DNA of 64,000 bases from Leucobacter sp. UCMA 4100. GTDB lineage: Bacteria; Actinomycetota; Actinomycetes; Actinomycetales; Microbacteriaceae. Below the pieces are notes generated by a model. The model had not been told where the DNA came from. It saw only the letters and a program-made list of their open reading frames with translations, and ran no database searches. The stretch spans positions 1,348,514 through 1,412,513 of the forward strand of contig NZ_JAFEUS010000002.1 of NCBI RefSeq assembly GCF_027853335.1, read 5' to 3'. Shown here one piece after another: positions 17,845 through 25,639 of the stretch (its first letter is position 1; each line of letters starts with the position of its first letter). Made by a program: the position numbers and the translations under genes.

Positions 17845-19106
17845 TGCTGCCCCCAAATATCGTTGCCGTGCTCGTTGACGGTGTCAAGCGGCAGAGCCCC
17901 GGCCTCAACCTCACGGCGCCTGCGAGACGAGGCGCGGCGGGCAATGGCCCACTTATGGGTCTCGTTCGATCCGTCATAGATGCGAAACGGGCGCACCTCG
18001 TTCGCGTACGAGGCGAGCGGCAGCGCGTCGGTCACGCCATCGCCACCGCACAGCTGAATTGCCCGGTCGATGATGCGGCCGATCGCATCGGCGCAGTGCA
18101 CCTTCGCGATGCCGGAGAGCGCCGCGCCGGCCTTCGGGTCGTGTTCGAGCATGGCCGCGGTGCGGTCGATGATCGCCTCTGAGGTCGCGATGTCGATCTC
18201 AGACTGCGCAAGCATCTCTTGCGCGATACCGAGCTCGCGCAACTGCGAGCCAAACATCTCACGCCTCGCCGCGCGGTCAAGCGCGATGTCCTGCGCGCGC
18301 TTCGCAAGACCGAGCCAGCGCATGCAGTGCGTGAGCCGGGCCGGCCCAAGCCGCACCTGCGCGTAGGCAAAGCCCTCGCCCGGAGCCCCGAGCACCGCGT
18401 CGTCGGTCACCACGCAGTCTTCGAAGTACACGTGCGGGTGGCCGCCCGCAATCGCGGTATCGATCGCGTTGATCGGGTTGCCAAGCCGCACCCCGGGGTG
18501 ATCCATATCGATGAGAAACATCGTGGCTCCCGCGGGAAAACCCTCGTCGGCCGAGGCCTCGGTGCGCGCCATGAGAATGCAGTACGCCGCGCCCTCGGCC
18601 CCGCTGATGAAGCGCTTGTGCGCGTTGATCCGCCAGCCTCCGTCGACTCGCTCCGCGGTCGATTGCAATGCGAGCGGATCAGAGCCGGCCCCCGGGTGCG
18701 GCTCCGTCATGCCGAAGCACGAGCGCACGTCGCCCGACCCGAGCGGCACGAGATACCGCGCCTTCTGCTCGTCGGTCGCGATGAGCTCGAGCATGTGCAT
18801 ATTGCCCTCGTCGGGCGCCATGCAGTTGAGCACGGCGGGGCCGATGGGTGAGTAGCCGGCCTCGATGAAGATCGCCGGCCAGTGCTCGAGCGGCACCCCC
18901 TGGCCGCCGTACTCAGTCGCAAGGTGGGGCGCAAACACGCCCGCCGCTTTGGCTTTGCTCATGAGGTCGCGGCGCGTGGCCTCGGTCAGGGTCGTGCCAG
19001 GCTTCGGCTCGGCTGGTATGACGACGTCGCGAATGAAGGCGCGCGTCTTGAGGCGCAGCGTCTCGTAGGGTTCGGGAAGCATGCTTGCCTTCGTTGCCGC
19101 GCTCAT
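17841..19106 (-). CDS. Acyl-CoA dehydrogenase (ACAD10/11-like)
   Basis: FAD enzyme of 421 residues. Typical ACAD segments: APHLATEYGGQGVPLEHWP in the N-terminal helical domain, CFGMTEPHPGAGSDP for flavin and substrate contact, NAHKRFISGAEGAAY, and IQLCGGDGVTDALPLASY in the C-terminal helical domain. EVRPFRIYDGSNETHKWAIA is the end segment of this subclass. ATG at 19106 overlaps the SDR TGA and its own TGA overlaps the APH start, so the three proteins are made together. This pairing with an APH protein is the ACAD10/11 arrangement seen as separate genes. Confidence 0.92.
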   Translation of the reverse strand: MSAATKASMLPEPYETLRLKTRAFIRDVVIPAEPKPGTTLTEATRRDLMSKAKAAGVFAPHLATEYGGQGVPLEHWPAIFIEAGYSPIGPAVLNCMAPDEGNMHMLELIATDEQKARYLVPLGSGDVRSCFGMTEPHPGAGSDPLALQSTAERVDGGWRINAHKRFISGAEGAAYCILMARTEASADEGFPAGATMFLIDMDHPGVRLGNPINAIDTAIAGGHPHVYFEDCVVTDDAVLGAPGEGFAYAQVRLGPARLTHCMRWLGLAKRAQDIALDRAARREMFGSQLRELGIAQEMLAQSEIDIATSEAIIDRTAAMLEHDPKAGAALSGIAKVHCADAIGRIIDRAIQLCGGDGVTDALPLASYANEVRPFRIYDGSNETHKWAIARRASSRRRREVEAGALPLDTVNEHGNDIWGQQ

Positions 19107-19879
19107 GCCGCACCTCCCGCAGCGAGCAGCCCGCCATCAAGCACGAGCGTTTGCCCCGTGACCCACGAGGCGTCGGGCGAGACGAGGTAGGCGACGGCTC
19201 CCGCGATGTCTTCGGGGGTGCCCAGGCGCTTCGCCGGGTACGCAGCCGCGACCTCTTCTTCGCGCCCCTCGTAGAGCGCCTTCGCGAAATCAGTCTTGAC
19301 GACGGCCGGAGCGACCGCGTTCACGCGCACCTCGGGGCCGAGCTCGGCGGCGAGCGTGGTCGTCAGGTGCATGACCGCGGCCTTCGTCACGCCGTACATG
19401 CCGATGCCTGGCGAGGGGGTGCGGCCCGAGACCGACGAGAGGTTCACGACCGAACCGCCGTGCTCAGCGAAGCCGAGCCCCTCGTGGTGGTAGGCGGCCT
19501 GCGCCCAGGCGAGCATCGACACGACGTTCACCTCGATGAGCTTGCGCACGGCGCCGAGATCGATGTCGATGAGCTTGCCGTAGACGGGGTTGATGCCCGC
19601 GTTGTTGACGAGAATATCGAGCCGACCCCACTTCGCGGCGATCTGCTGCATCACGGCCTCGCGGTGCTCGGCATCGTCTGACTTGCCTGCCACGACCATG
19701 ACGCTGCCCTCTGGCAAGGCACTCGCCACCTCGGTGAGCGTCTCTTCGGTGCGGGCGGTGATGCACACCTTCGCGCCATCGGCTACGAGCCGCTCAGCGA
19801 TGGCGCGGCCAATGCCACGGCTCGCTCCGGTTACGATTGCCACCTTGCCTTCCAGCGGCTTGGGGGTACTGTGTGTCAT
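19103..19879 (-). CDS. SDR-family NAD(P)-dependent oxidoreductase
   Basis: Short-chain dehydrogenase of 258 residues. Cofactor motif VTGASRGIGRAIAERL (TGxxxGxG), NNAGINP, the catalytic Ser in LSSVSGRT and the YGVTK pair (Tyr-x-x-x-Lys), then the C-terminal TGQTLVLDGG. ATG at 19879 has GGAG 8 nt upstream; the in-frame ATG at 19891 has none. First gene of the operon with the acyl-CoA dehydrogenase and the phosphotransferase, and preceded by copy 2 of the 23-bp operator. Probably oxidises a hydroxyacyl intermediate; the substrate is not known. Confidence 0.9.
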   Translation of the reverse strand: MTHSTPKPLEGKVAIVTGASRGIGRAIAERLVADGAKVCITARTEETLTEVASALPEGSVMVVAGKSDDAEHREAVMQQIAAKWGRLDILVNNAGINPVYGKLIDIDLGAVRKLIEVNVVSMLAWAQAAYHHEGLGFAEHGGSVVNLSSVSGRTPSPGIGMYGVTKAAVMHLTTTLAAELGPEVRVNAVAPAVVKTDFAKALYEGREEEVAAAYPAKRLGTPEDIAGAVAYLVSPDASWVTGQTLVLDGGLLAAGGAA

Positions 19880-19994
19880 GTGAAACTCCATCGTCGTTGA
19901 GGGTGCATCTTCTTGCTCATGCGCCGCGGCCGTATGCCCGTTGCACGGTCGAGCAGGCGGCCTGTGGAAGGCCGATCGTGCGGCAACAGCGCTG

Positions 19995-20017
19995 CCGACC
20001 GATCACTCGCTCGGTAC
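19995..20017. promoter_or_regulatory. TetR-type operator candidate, copy 2
   Basis: Identical over 23 bp to 16016-16038 and about 115 bp upstream of the SDR start codon. The surrounding gap (19880-20235) otherwise holds only the long hairpin at 20145-20190. Confidence 0.75.
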
Positions 20018-20144
20018 TACTCTAGCCCCGGCCAGCGCTCCCTCACAAGCTACCAAATGCGCGGGCGCGCGGGTTGGTGATGTTTCCTAGAGATCAGGGC
20101 CGTGGCACCAGTCACCGTTCATCCCACGGTGTGTGCTGTGCGCA

Positions 20145-20190
20145 AACGACAGAGGGAGCCTTCCATCCGTGGAAGGCTCCCTCTGTCGTT
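20145..20190 (-). terminator. Strong hairpin terminator after the small membrane-protein operon
   Basis: Perfect 21-bp stem with a TCCG tetraloop (20145-20165 with 20170-20190). It lies 45 bp after the stop of the 88-residue membrane protein on the minus strand. It also insulates the SDR operon that follows. Confidence 0.8.
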
Positions 20191-20235
20191 GAGCGTGAGG
20201 TGCGGGAGCGGTGAACGCTTGCCCGCGGCGGCTCG

Positions 20236-20502
20236 TTACTCGTGTGCGTCGTCGATGCTCTTGCGCGCCTCAACGTCTTCGGGGTTTGGCTTCATGCCGA
20301 GGCCCGCGAGTGCGAAGACGACGAGGCAGACGATGAACGCGATGACGAAGCAGATGAGCGCGAGCTTGATGTCTCGGGTCGCCATGAGAATCACGAGGGT
20401 TGCAAACACCGAGAGAACCGCCGAGAGACCGAGCAGCTCGGCTGGGCGCAAGCGATCTTTCTTCGATGGTGAGATGGGCTGGTGCTGTTCTTCGTGCGTC
20501 AT
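20236..20502 (-). CDS. Small membrane protein of unknown function
   Basis: An 88-residue protein with two predicted membrane helices (LLGLSAVLSVFATLVILMA and LALICFVIAFIVCLVVFALA) between a charged N-terminus and an acidic C-terminal tail (NPEDVEARKSIDDAHE). I recognise no family. It starts 36 bp after the six-helix membrane protein on the same strand and is followed by a strong terminator, so the two form a small operon. Confidence 0.75.
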   Translation of the reverse strand: MTHEEQHQPISPSKKDRLRPAELLGLSAVLSVFATLVILMATRDIKLALICFVIAFIVCLVVFALAGLGMKPNPEDVEARKSIDDAHE

Positions 20503-20538
20503 GATCCGTTTTCCGTGAGAGTGCGTGCGTAGGAGTGC

Positions 20539-21099
20539 TTAGAGCACTTCAGGCGCAGCTGCTTTGGCAGTGCGATCGAAGGCGGCGATACCGAGGTACA
20601 CCCCAACGATGATGCAGTAGGCGGCAAAAAAGCCCATCACTGCGGGAAGACCTCGCGCGGCAAACGCGAGAATGAATGCGAGCAGCCCGGCAACGAGCGC
20701 GACGGTGAGAAACTCGCCCTCGCGTGTTTGTACCCACTGCCACACTGAGGCGATGGTGGTGAGTGACGCCCACACGAGCAGGAGCATCGAGAGTGCCGCG
20801 GTGCTTGGCATGAATGGCGCAGCGATACCGGTGACGACCGCGAGCGCTGCGAGTGCCAGGGTGAGCGGGCGCTGTGCGGTTTCGGCCGCGGCCTTGCTCG
20901 TGGCTGCCAGCGCGACACCGTAGACGATGCCGAATACCGCGACGATCCACCGGTTAAATGCCAGCTGGTCGTGCATCTCTTGCGTGAAGGTCACCGCGAA
21001 GCCGGTGAGCAGCAAGACAATTGCCGGTACGAAAAGATTATTGCGAACGGTCGTGCGCTGCTTAGCCACCGCGAGGTCTGCGATATTGCTTCCTGCCAT
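20539..21099 (-). CDS. Six-helix integral membrane protein of unknown function
   Basis: A 186-residue protein with about six hydrophobic helices (for example LFVPAIVLLLTGFAVTF, IVAVFGIVYGVALAA, FFAAYCIIVGVYLGIAAF) and a short cytoplasmic N-terminus. The ATG at 21099 has GGGAGG upstream; longer in-frame versions have none. No catalytic motif is visible and I cannot assign a family. The downstream 88-residue membrane protein is probably co-transcribed. Confidence 0.75.
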   Translation of the reverse strand: MAGSNIADLAVAKQRTTVRNNLFVPAIVLLLTGFAVTFTQEMHDQLAFNRWIVAVFGIVYGVALAATSKAAAETAQRPLTLALAALAVVTGIAAPFMPSTAALSMLLLVWASLTTIASVWQWVQTREGEFLTVALVAGLLAFILAFAARGLPAVMGFFAAYCIIVGVYLGIAAFDRTAKAAAPEVL

Positions 21100-21184
21100 G
21101 TCTAGCCACCTCCCTACAGAGACACTGCTTGAATTCCAACTTCTTATTGTAGCCGCTTCACCGTACTGGCGCCTGTGCGCAACG

Positions 21185-22093
21185 TCACCGGTTTTTGTGC
21201 GCGGTTTCGGCAAAATTTGGGGGCAGGAGCGGCGGCCTCGCGCCCTGGTGCGGGCCCTGTTGTGCCCACTCGCGCGTGCTCACCCGAATGGAGTGCTCGT
21301 GTTCGTCGTATACGTGCCTCGCCGCGAGGCGCCCTTCACCGAGCCGGCCGGCGATCCACGTGAAGGTGCGGGCGTCGACGTACTCGCCGCCGCGCCTGGC
21401 CCGCATGAGCTGCAGGGTGAGCATTTCGGCGAGCCTCGGGTGCGGCCCATGCCGGTGGTTTTGGCCGAGCAGTGGTGGCGCTTGGCCTCCTGGCACCACC
21501 GCGAGCGACCAGAAGGTTGCGGCGACGCTGACGCGGGTGTTTGCCGAGCGTTCGGCCCCGCTACCCTCGGCGGCGTCGGCCGCGATGGGCCACTCGAGCA
21601 GCTGAAACTCTGCGACGATCTCGCTCGAGAGGGTGAGCTTGGGGGCGCCCTCGCACCGGTCGAAGGCCGCGCTCCACTGCTCGCTCCCCTGGCCGAGCGG
21701 CGTGAGCACGACCTCGAGCTGATCATCGGCTTCGAGCCTCGCCGCGAGCGCGCCAAGGTCGAGGCCCTGCTCGGTCCAGTGCGCGACCGTTGGCGTTTCA
21801 AGTTCGGGCCAGAGCGCCTCGGCATCGGCGAAGGCACGCCACACTCGTTGGCGGATCGGCTCGGCCAGGTCATCAAGGCCGAGCGCCTCGAACGCCCCGC
21901 CCGGAACGGTCAGGGTTTCGGCCTTCGCGTCGAGCCGTTCGGCGATGCGCGCTGCGGGATTCGCGACGCCCGCGCGATCTGCCGCGAGGAGCGCCTGCGT
22001 CGTTGGGCCGCCGAGGAGCCCGGCGAGGCGCACGCCGTCTCGGTGCCGCTCTGGCTCTGAGAGCACGCGTTCTTCAACCACCATGCCTACCAT
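21185..22093 (-). CDS. Protein of unknown function downstream of the VWA gene
   Basis: A soluble, acidic protein of 302 residues with no signal peptide or membrane helix. I recognise no domain. Features seen: an Ala/Leu-rich helical N-terminal half, a middle segment with AEFQLLEWPIAAD, and a His/Arg-rich C-terminal region (GQNHRHGPHPRLAEML, AARHVYDEHEHSIRVSTREW). ATG at 22084 is an alternative start. It follows the VWA gene by 58 bp on the same strand, opposite a MoxR ATPase, so by position it may be the third component of that machine. That role is inference. Confidence 0.6.
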   Translation of the reverse strand: MVGMVVEERVLSEPERHRDGVRLAGLLGGPTTQALLAADRAGVANPAARIAERLDAKAETLTVPGGAFEALGLDDLAEPIRQRVWRAFADAEALWPELETPTVAHWTEQGLDLGALAARLEADDQLEVVLTPLGQGSEQWSAAFDRCEGAPKLTLSSEIVAEFQLLEWPIAADAAEGSGAERSANTRVSVAATFWSLAVVPGGQAPPLLGQNHRHGPHPRLAEMLTLQLMRARRGGEYVDARTFTWIAGRLGEGRLAARHVYDEHEHSIRVSTREWAQQGPHQGARPPLLPPNFAETAHKNR

Positions 22094-22151
22094 CTTCTCA
22101 CTGCCGCCTCATCACTTGCCCACTGCCAGACTTGCTCGCTGCCTGCCACGG

Positions 22152-23963
22152 TCACGTCGCCGCGTCGATGATGAGGCGTTCGAGGGCCCCGGCGAGGTCT
22201 CGGGCGTCGTCAACCCGCTGGGCGGTCGGGGCATACCTGGCGACAAGCTCATCTGAGCGCATGCCGAGACCGAAGACGGTGACCCCGCGCGCTCGCATGT
22301 GCTGCAGGAGCGCCCTGGCCGCGAGCTCGTCGTCTGAGCCGCCATCAGAGATGACGATGACGAGGCGCTGGCGCTCGGTACCACCCGTAGCCCGCTCGAT
22401 GCCGAGCTCACGCATTGCGAGTTCGAGGGCTCGTGCATCGTTCGTGCCGCCGCTTGAACTCAGTGCTTCGCCAAGGAGCCTCGCTCGCGAAGCATCGTCG
22501 TTTGCGGCCGCAAGCGGCTTGACGAGCACGGGCTCAGCGTCGAACACGATGAGCCCGGTGCGAAGCCGCATATCGAGGTCGATACCGAGGCGGCGTTCTT
22601 CGGTCTCAACGTCTCTCGCTACCGCGGCGAGCGCCTCAATGACGACGAGAGCGGCGTCGGCGGCGACCGGAGCCACATGACGCATTGAGCCCGAGCGATC
22701 GATGAGCAGCACGATGTCGAGGTTGCCGGGCTCTTCACGGCGTCGAATGACGCGCTCCCTGCGGGCATAGGCTCTGGGCCTCGCAACACCCGAGAGCGCC
22801 TCGGCGACGGCGCCGGGGAGCGCCTGCCGCATGAGCGTCTCGCCCTGCGTCTCAGCAACCCGGCTCTCTCGCCTGAGCGGCGTTTTTCGCTCGGCGATCA
22901 GCTGCTCAAACACCGCACGGAGCGCCTCAATGTCGCTTTCCCGCGACGCGACGCGTTCTCGGTAGGTCGCAAGCCGCACCTGGCCGAGCGCCCTCGCAGC
23001 AGCGACAGACTCTCGCTGACCGCCCTGGCCTCGCGCCTCGGCACCGCTCGCCTCCCACTCAGAGAGCGCCCTCGCGGCTTCGCTCGACAACGGCATTGGG
23101 GTGTCGAGCATCGCCTTCACCTCACCCGCCTTCTGCGCCTCAAAGAGGTCAGCGCCCTCGGCCTGTTCTGGGCCTTCGCCGGCCCTTGCCTGCTCGTTTC
23201 CCTCTTGCGCGCTCGCATCTTCTGAGGCCGAGCCCGCGTCACCCTGTACGGCGTCGGCTTCGTCGCCCTCGCCGCCCTGCTCAAACCCTTCACTACCGAT
23301 GTCGCCCTCAGAAGCCTGCCGCTCTGCATGCTCACCGTGGGTCGCGAGGCCCCTCGAGCGCGAGGCGAGCAACCGCTCGTACGGGTCGAGCGTCAGAGCG
23401 AGCAACCGCGCAAAGGTTTGTTCGGGATGCGGGTCGGCGAGTGGGGCCATCGCAACCCACAGGGTCTCAGCACCAATGCGCTCCTCGAGCACCTCGCCGC
23501 TCACCGCAACCGTCGCGTTTGGCGAGAGCGCATCACCGAGCAGCAGCGCAAGCCACTGCAGGTCGGCTGTCGCCTCACTCAGGTCGCGTGCGAGCATTGC
23601 TGCCGTACTGACCTCGAGGCCCGCGCGAAAGCCAGGAAAGGCGGTCAGCATTTCGCCCGCCGCCTGGAGCCGGTCGAGCGTCACGAGCAACGGTTCGACC
23701 TCGGGGCGCGTCGCACCGAGCGTCACGCGTTGCTGCGTTCTGCGCTCTGCGCCGACCGGCAGCCGACCCACGACCCAGAGGTCGAGCATGATGAGTGCTG
23801 TAAGCGCATCGTCGCTCAGCTCGGCGCCCAGAGCGCCGTATGCTCTCGTGCCCACCACGACTGCGCCCTCGTGAACACCCCAGGCATCGGCCTCGGTCAC
23901 CTGAACCGAGACCCCGAGCAGCTTCGCAGCCGCCGTAACCCTTGTATGAACACCCTCTGTCAT
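22152..23963 (-). CDS. VWA-domain protein, partner of a MoxR-type ATPase
   Basis: A 603-residue protein. The N-terminal half (to about 205) is helical and unassigned; about 207-278 is an acidic Glu/Gly/Ala linker; the C-terminal 190 residues are a von Willebrand A domain with a complete MIDAS: DIVLLIDRSGSM (DxSxS), a Thr in SSGGTNDARAL, and an Asp in VIVISDGGSDD. Such proteins act with MoxR AAA+ ATPases to bind and remodel protein targets or insert metals. The layout resembles CobT but I see no cobalt-chelatase neighbours. GTG at 23969 is another possible start. Divergent from the MoxR gene by 98 bp. Confidence 0.85.
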   Translation of the reverse strand: MTEGVHTRVTAAAKLLGVSVQVTEADAWGVHEGAVVVGTRAYGALGAELSDDALTALIMLDLWVVGRLPVGAERRTQQRVTLGATRPEVEPLLVTLDRLQAAGEMLTAFPGFRAGLEVSTAAMLARDLSEATADLQWLALLLGDALSPNATVAVSGEVLEERIGAETLWVAMAPLADPHPEQTFARLLALTLDPYERLLASRSRGLATHGEHAERQASEGDIGSEGFEQGGEGDEADAVQGDAGSASEDASAQEGNEQARAGEGPEQAEGADLFEAQKAGEVKAMLDTPMPLSSEAARALSEWEASGAEARGQGGQRESVAAARALGQVRLATYRERVASRESDIEALRAVFEQLIAERKTPLRRESRVAETQGETLMRQALPGAVAEALSGVARPRAYARRERVIRRREEPGNLDIVLLIDRSGSMRHVAPVAADAALVVIEALAAVARDVETEERRLGIDLDMRLRTGLIVFDAEPVLVKPLAAANDDASRARLLGEALSSSGGTNDARALELAMRELGIERATGGTERQRLVIVISDGGSDDELAARALLQHMRARGVTVFGLGMRSDELVARYAPTAQRVDDARDLAGALERLIIDAAT

Positions 23964-24061
23964 GATCACACTGTATCGAGAGCCACCGACATCGCAGGCG
24001 GCGCGACACCGTCGTTCCCCACAGGCCTCACTCTGTCGGTGCCCCGTGCTAACGTGACCGC

Positions 24062-25630
24062 ATGGTGTCAGCTCAAGCCAATCCGGTTCTTCTCGAAGCC
24101 CTCGAACTCGCCGAGGCTCTTCGGGTCATTCGACGTGCTGCGGTGCGCGATCAGCGCACCCTCTCTGGCCACGCTGTGACCCCCGAGCAGGCTGAGCAGT
24201 TGCGAGGCGCCATCGCCTCGGCGCTCAGAAGCACTGAAGCGACAAGCCACGACCAGGCCACAGAGCTCCCGCACGCGCCGTTTGCCGCGCCGGTACGCGA
24301 GCACCTCCGCGAGCTCGCCGTTACCGCCGCACGCTGGAACGCGTTGTGGCGCGATCACCACGACATGCTGGCTCCCGCACTCGACGAGCACCTGACCGCC
24401 CTTCGCCAAGCCATCGCCCTGCACAAACTTGAAGACGATTCGCGCGCTCGCTCGCAAGGCCAAGACGAGGTACGCCAGCTCGCGGCCGCGAGCGACCGAG
24501 TGCTCACACCCGCCGAACGGCGCCGACTCGCAAGCGATGTTCCACGTGCAACATCGCTCCCCGAAGCAAGCGAAGCAGCTCACACCCTCAGCGCCGAGGC
24601 CGCCAACCCCGAAGCTGTCGCACGCGCACTCGGCCAGATCACCCTCAAGCGGGCGACCAGCGAACTCAGCCAGGGGCTTCTCGTCACCGACCAGATGCGA
24701 GACATCATCACCGAGGCGGTACCCGTGCTGCACAGGGGCGATCCGCTCCTGCTCATCGGTGAGACGGGTGGGGCAAAAACCGCGCTTGCCGAGCACCTCG
24801 CCCGCACGGCCGTAGCCGGCGAGCCAGAGTTCGTGTCGGGCTACGGCGACATCACGAGCGCACAGGTCATCGGCACGCACGAGCTGCGGGCCGTCGACGG
24901 GGCAACGCTCACCGAGTTCGTTCCCGGGCCGCTCGTGCGGGCAATGACGCTCGGAAAGCCGATCATTCTCGACGAGATCAACGCGATGCCGCCCGAGTTC
25001 TTGAAGCGACTCAACCGTATTCTGCAGCTCGGGCCCGGCGACCGCTTCAGCGTGCAAGAAAACGCAGGCGCCCAGGTTCGCATCGCCGAGGGCTTCGTCA
25101 TTCTGGCCACGGCCAACGAGCAGTCGCGCAGACGCTACCGCGGCATCGAACAGCTGAGCGCCGAGCTCGTGAACCGCTTCGGGGCCAACACGTTCAGGGT
25201 GCTCTACCCCGACGCGCAGCGCAGCTTTCATGAAACCCCCACCGAAAACCTACTGCTCGCCTCGGCCGCAGCGAGCGGAGCCGACGGGCGCCTGCTCCCG
25301 GGCATGTCGTCTGAACTCCTCGAGCGGGTGGCCCGCGTAGCCTTCGTGAGCCAACAGGTTTTTGCCGGTTCGCAGGCCGAGGGCTTCAGCGACTACGTGA
25401 GTACCGAGCACGCCGTTGACGGGCGCCCGGGTCTCGAAGAGTCAGTCATTGCACCCCGCACGCTCGTGTCGATCGTGCGCAAGGTCTCACGCAGCGCAGG
25501 CGCGCTCACCCTCGACCACGCGCTCTCGCGCTTCGTCTCGGGCGTCATGCACAGCGAAGACCGCCAGGTCCTGACCCTCATTCTGCACGGCCAGGGCTTC
25601 GGCCTCACCGAACTCGCGACCGGGCGCTGA
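24062..25630 (+). CDS. MoxR-type AAA+ ATPase with a long N-terminal extension
   Basis: A 522-residue protein; typical MoxR proteins are about 320-380. The first 200 or so residues are helical, charged and not recognisable. The AAA+ module follows: Walker A GETGGAKT (233-240), Walker B IILDEIN (301-307), sensor 1 ILATANE (347-353) and a NRFG-type arginine segment. The Walker A has Gly-Ala-Lys in place of the common Gly-Lys spacing. It is divergent from a VWA protein, the standard MoxR partner. It converges on dnaB, whose stop lies 10 bp away. A near-palindromic parS-like site sits inside the gene at 24533-24558. Confidence 0.85.
   Translation: MVSAQANPVLLEALELAEALRVIRRAAVRDQRTLSGHAVTPEQAEQLRGAIASALRSTEATSHDQATELPHAPFAAPVREHLRELAVTAARWNALWRDHHDMLAPALDEHLTALRQAIALHKLEDDSRARSQGQDEVRQLAAASDRVLTPAERRRLASDVPRATSLPEASEAAHTLSAEAANPEAVARALGQITLKRATSELSQGLLVTDQMRDIITEAVPVLHRGDPLLLIGETGGAKTALAEHLARTAVAGEPEFVSGYGDITSAQVIGTHELRAVDGATLTEFVPGPLVRAMTLGKPIILDEINAMPPEFLKRLNRILQLGPGDRFSVQENAGAQVRIAEGFVILATANEQSRRRYRGIEQLSAELVNRFGANTFRVLYPDAQRSFHETPTENLLLASAAASGADGRLLPGMSSELLERVARVAFVSQQVFAGSQAEGFSDYVSTEHAVDGRPGLEESVIAPRTLVSIVRKVSRSAGALTLDHALSRFVSGVMHSEDRQVLTLILHGQGFGLTELATGR
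24533..24558. other. 26-bp near-perfect palindrome, parS-like, inside the MoxR gene
   Basis: Nine-bp arms AGCGATGTT/AACATCGCT surround C-CACGTG-C. The core TGTTCCACGTGCAACA (24538-24553) differs from the ParB-site consensus TGTTNCACGTGAAACA at one position. Confidence 0.45.
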
Positions 25631-25639
25631 GCCGCCCGG

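Noticed and set aside
21790-22680. Ser/Arg-rich frame spanning the VWA gene and its neighbour
   Set aside because: Composition and position mark it as an antisense artefact; the minus-strand genes have clear domain structure.
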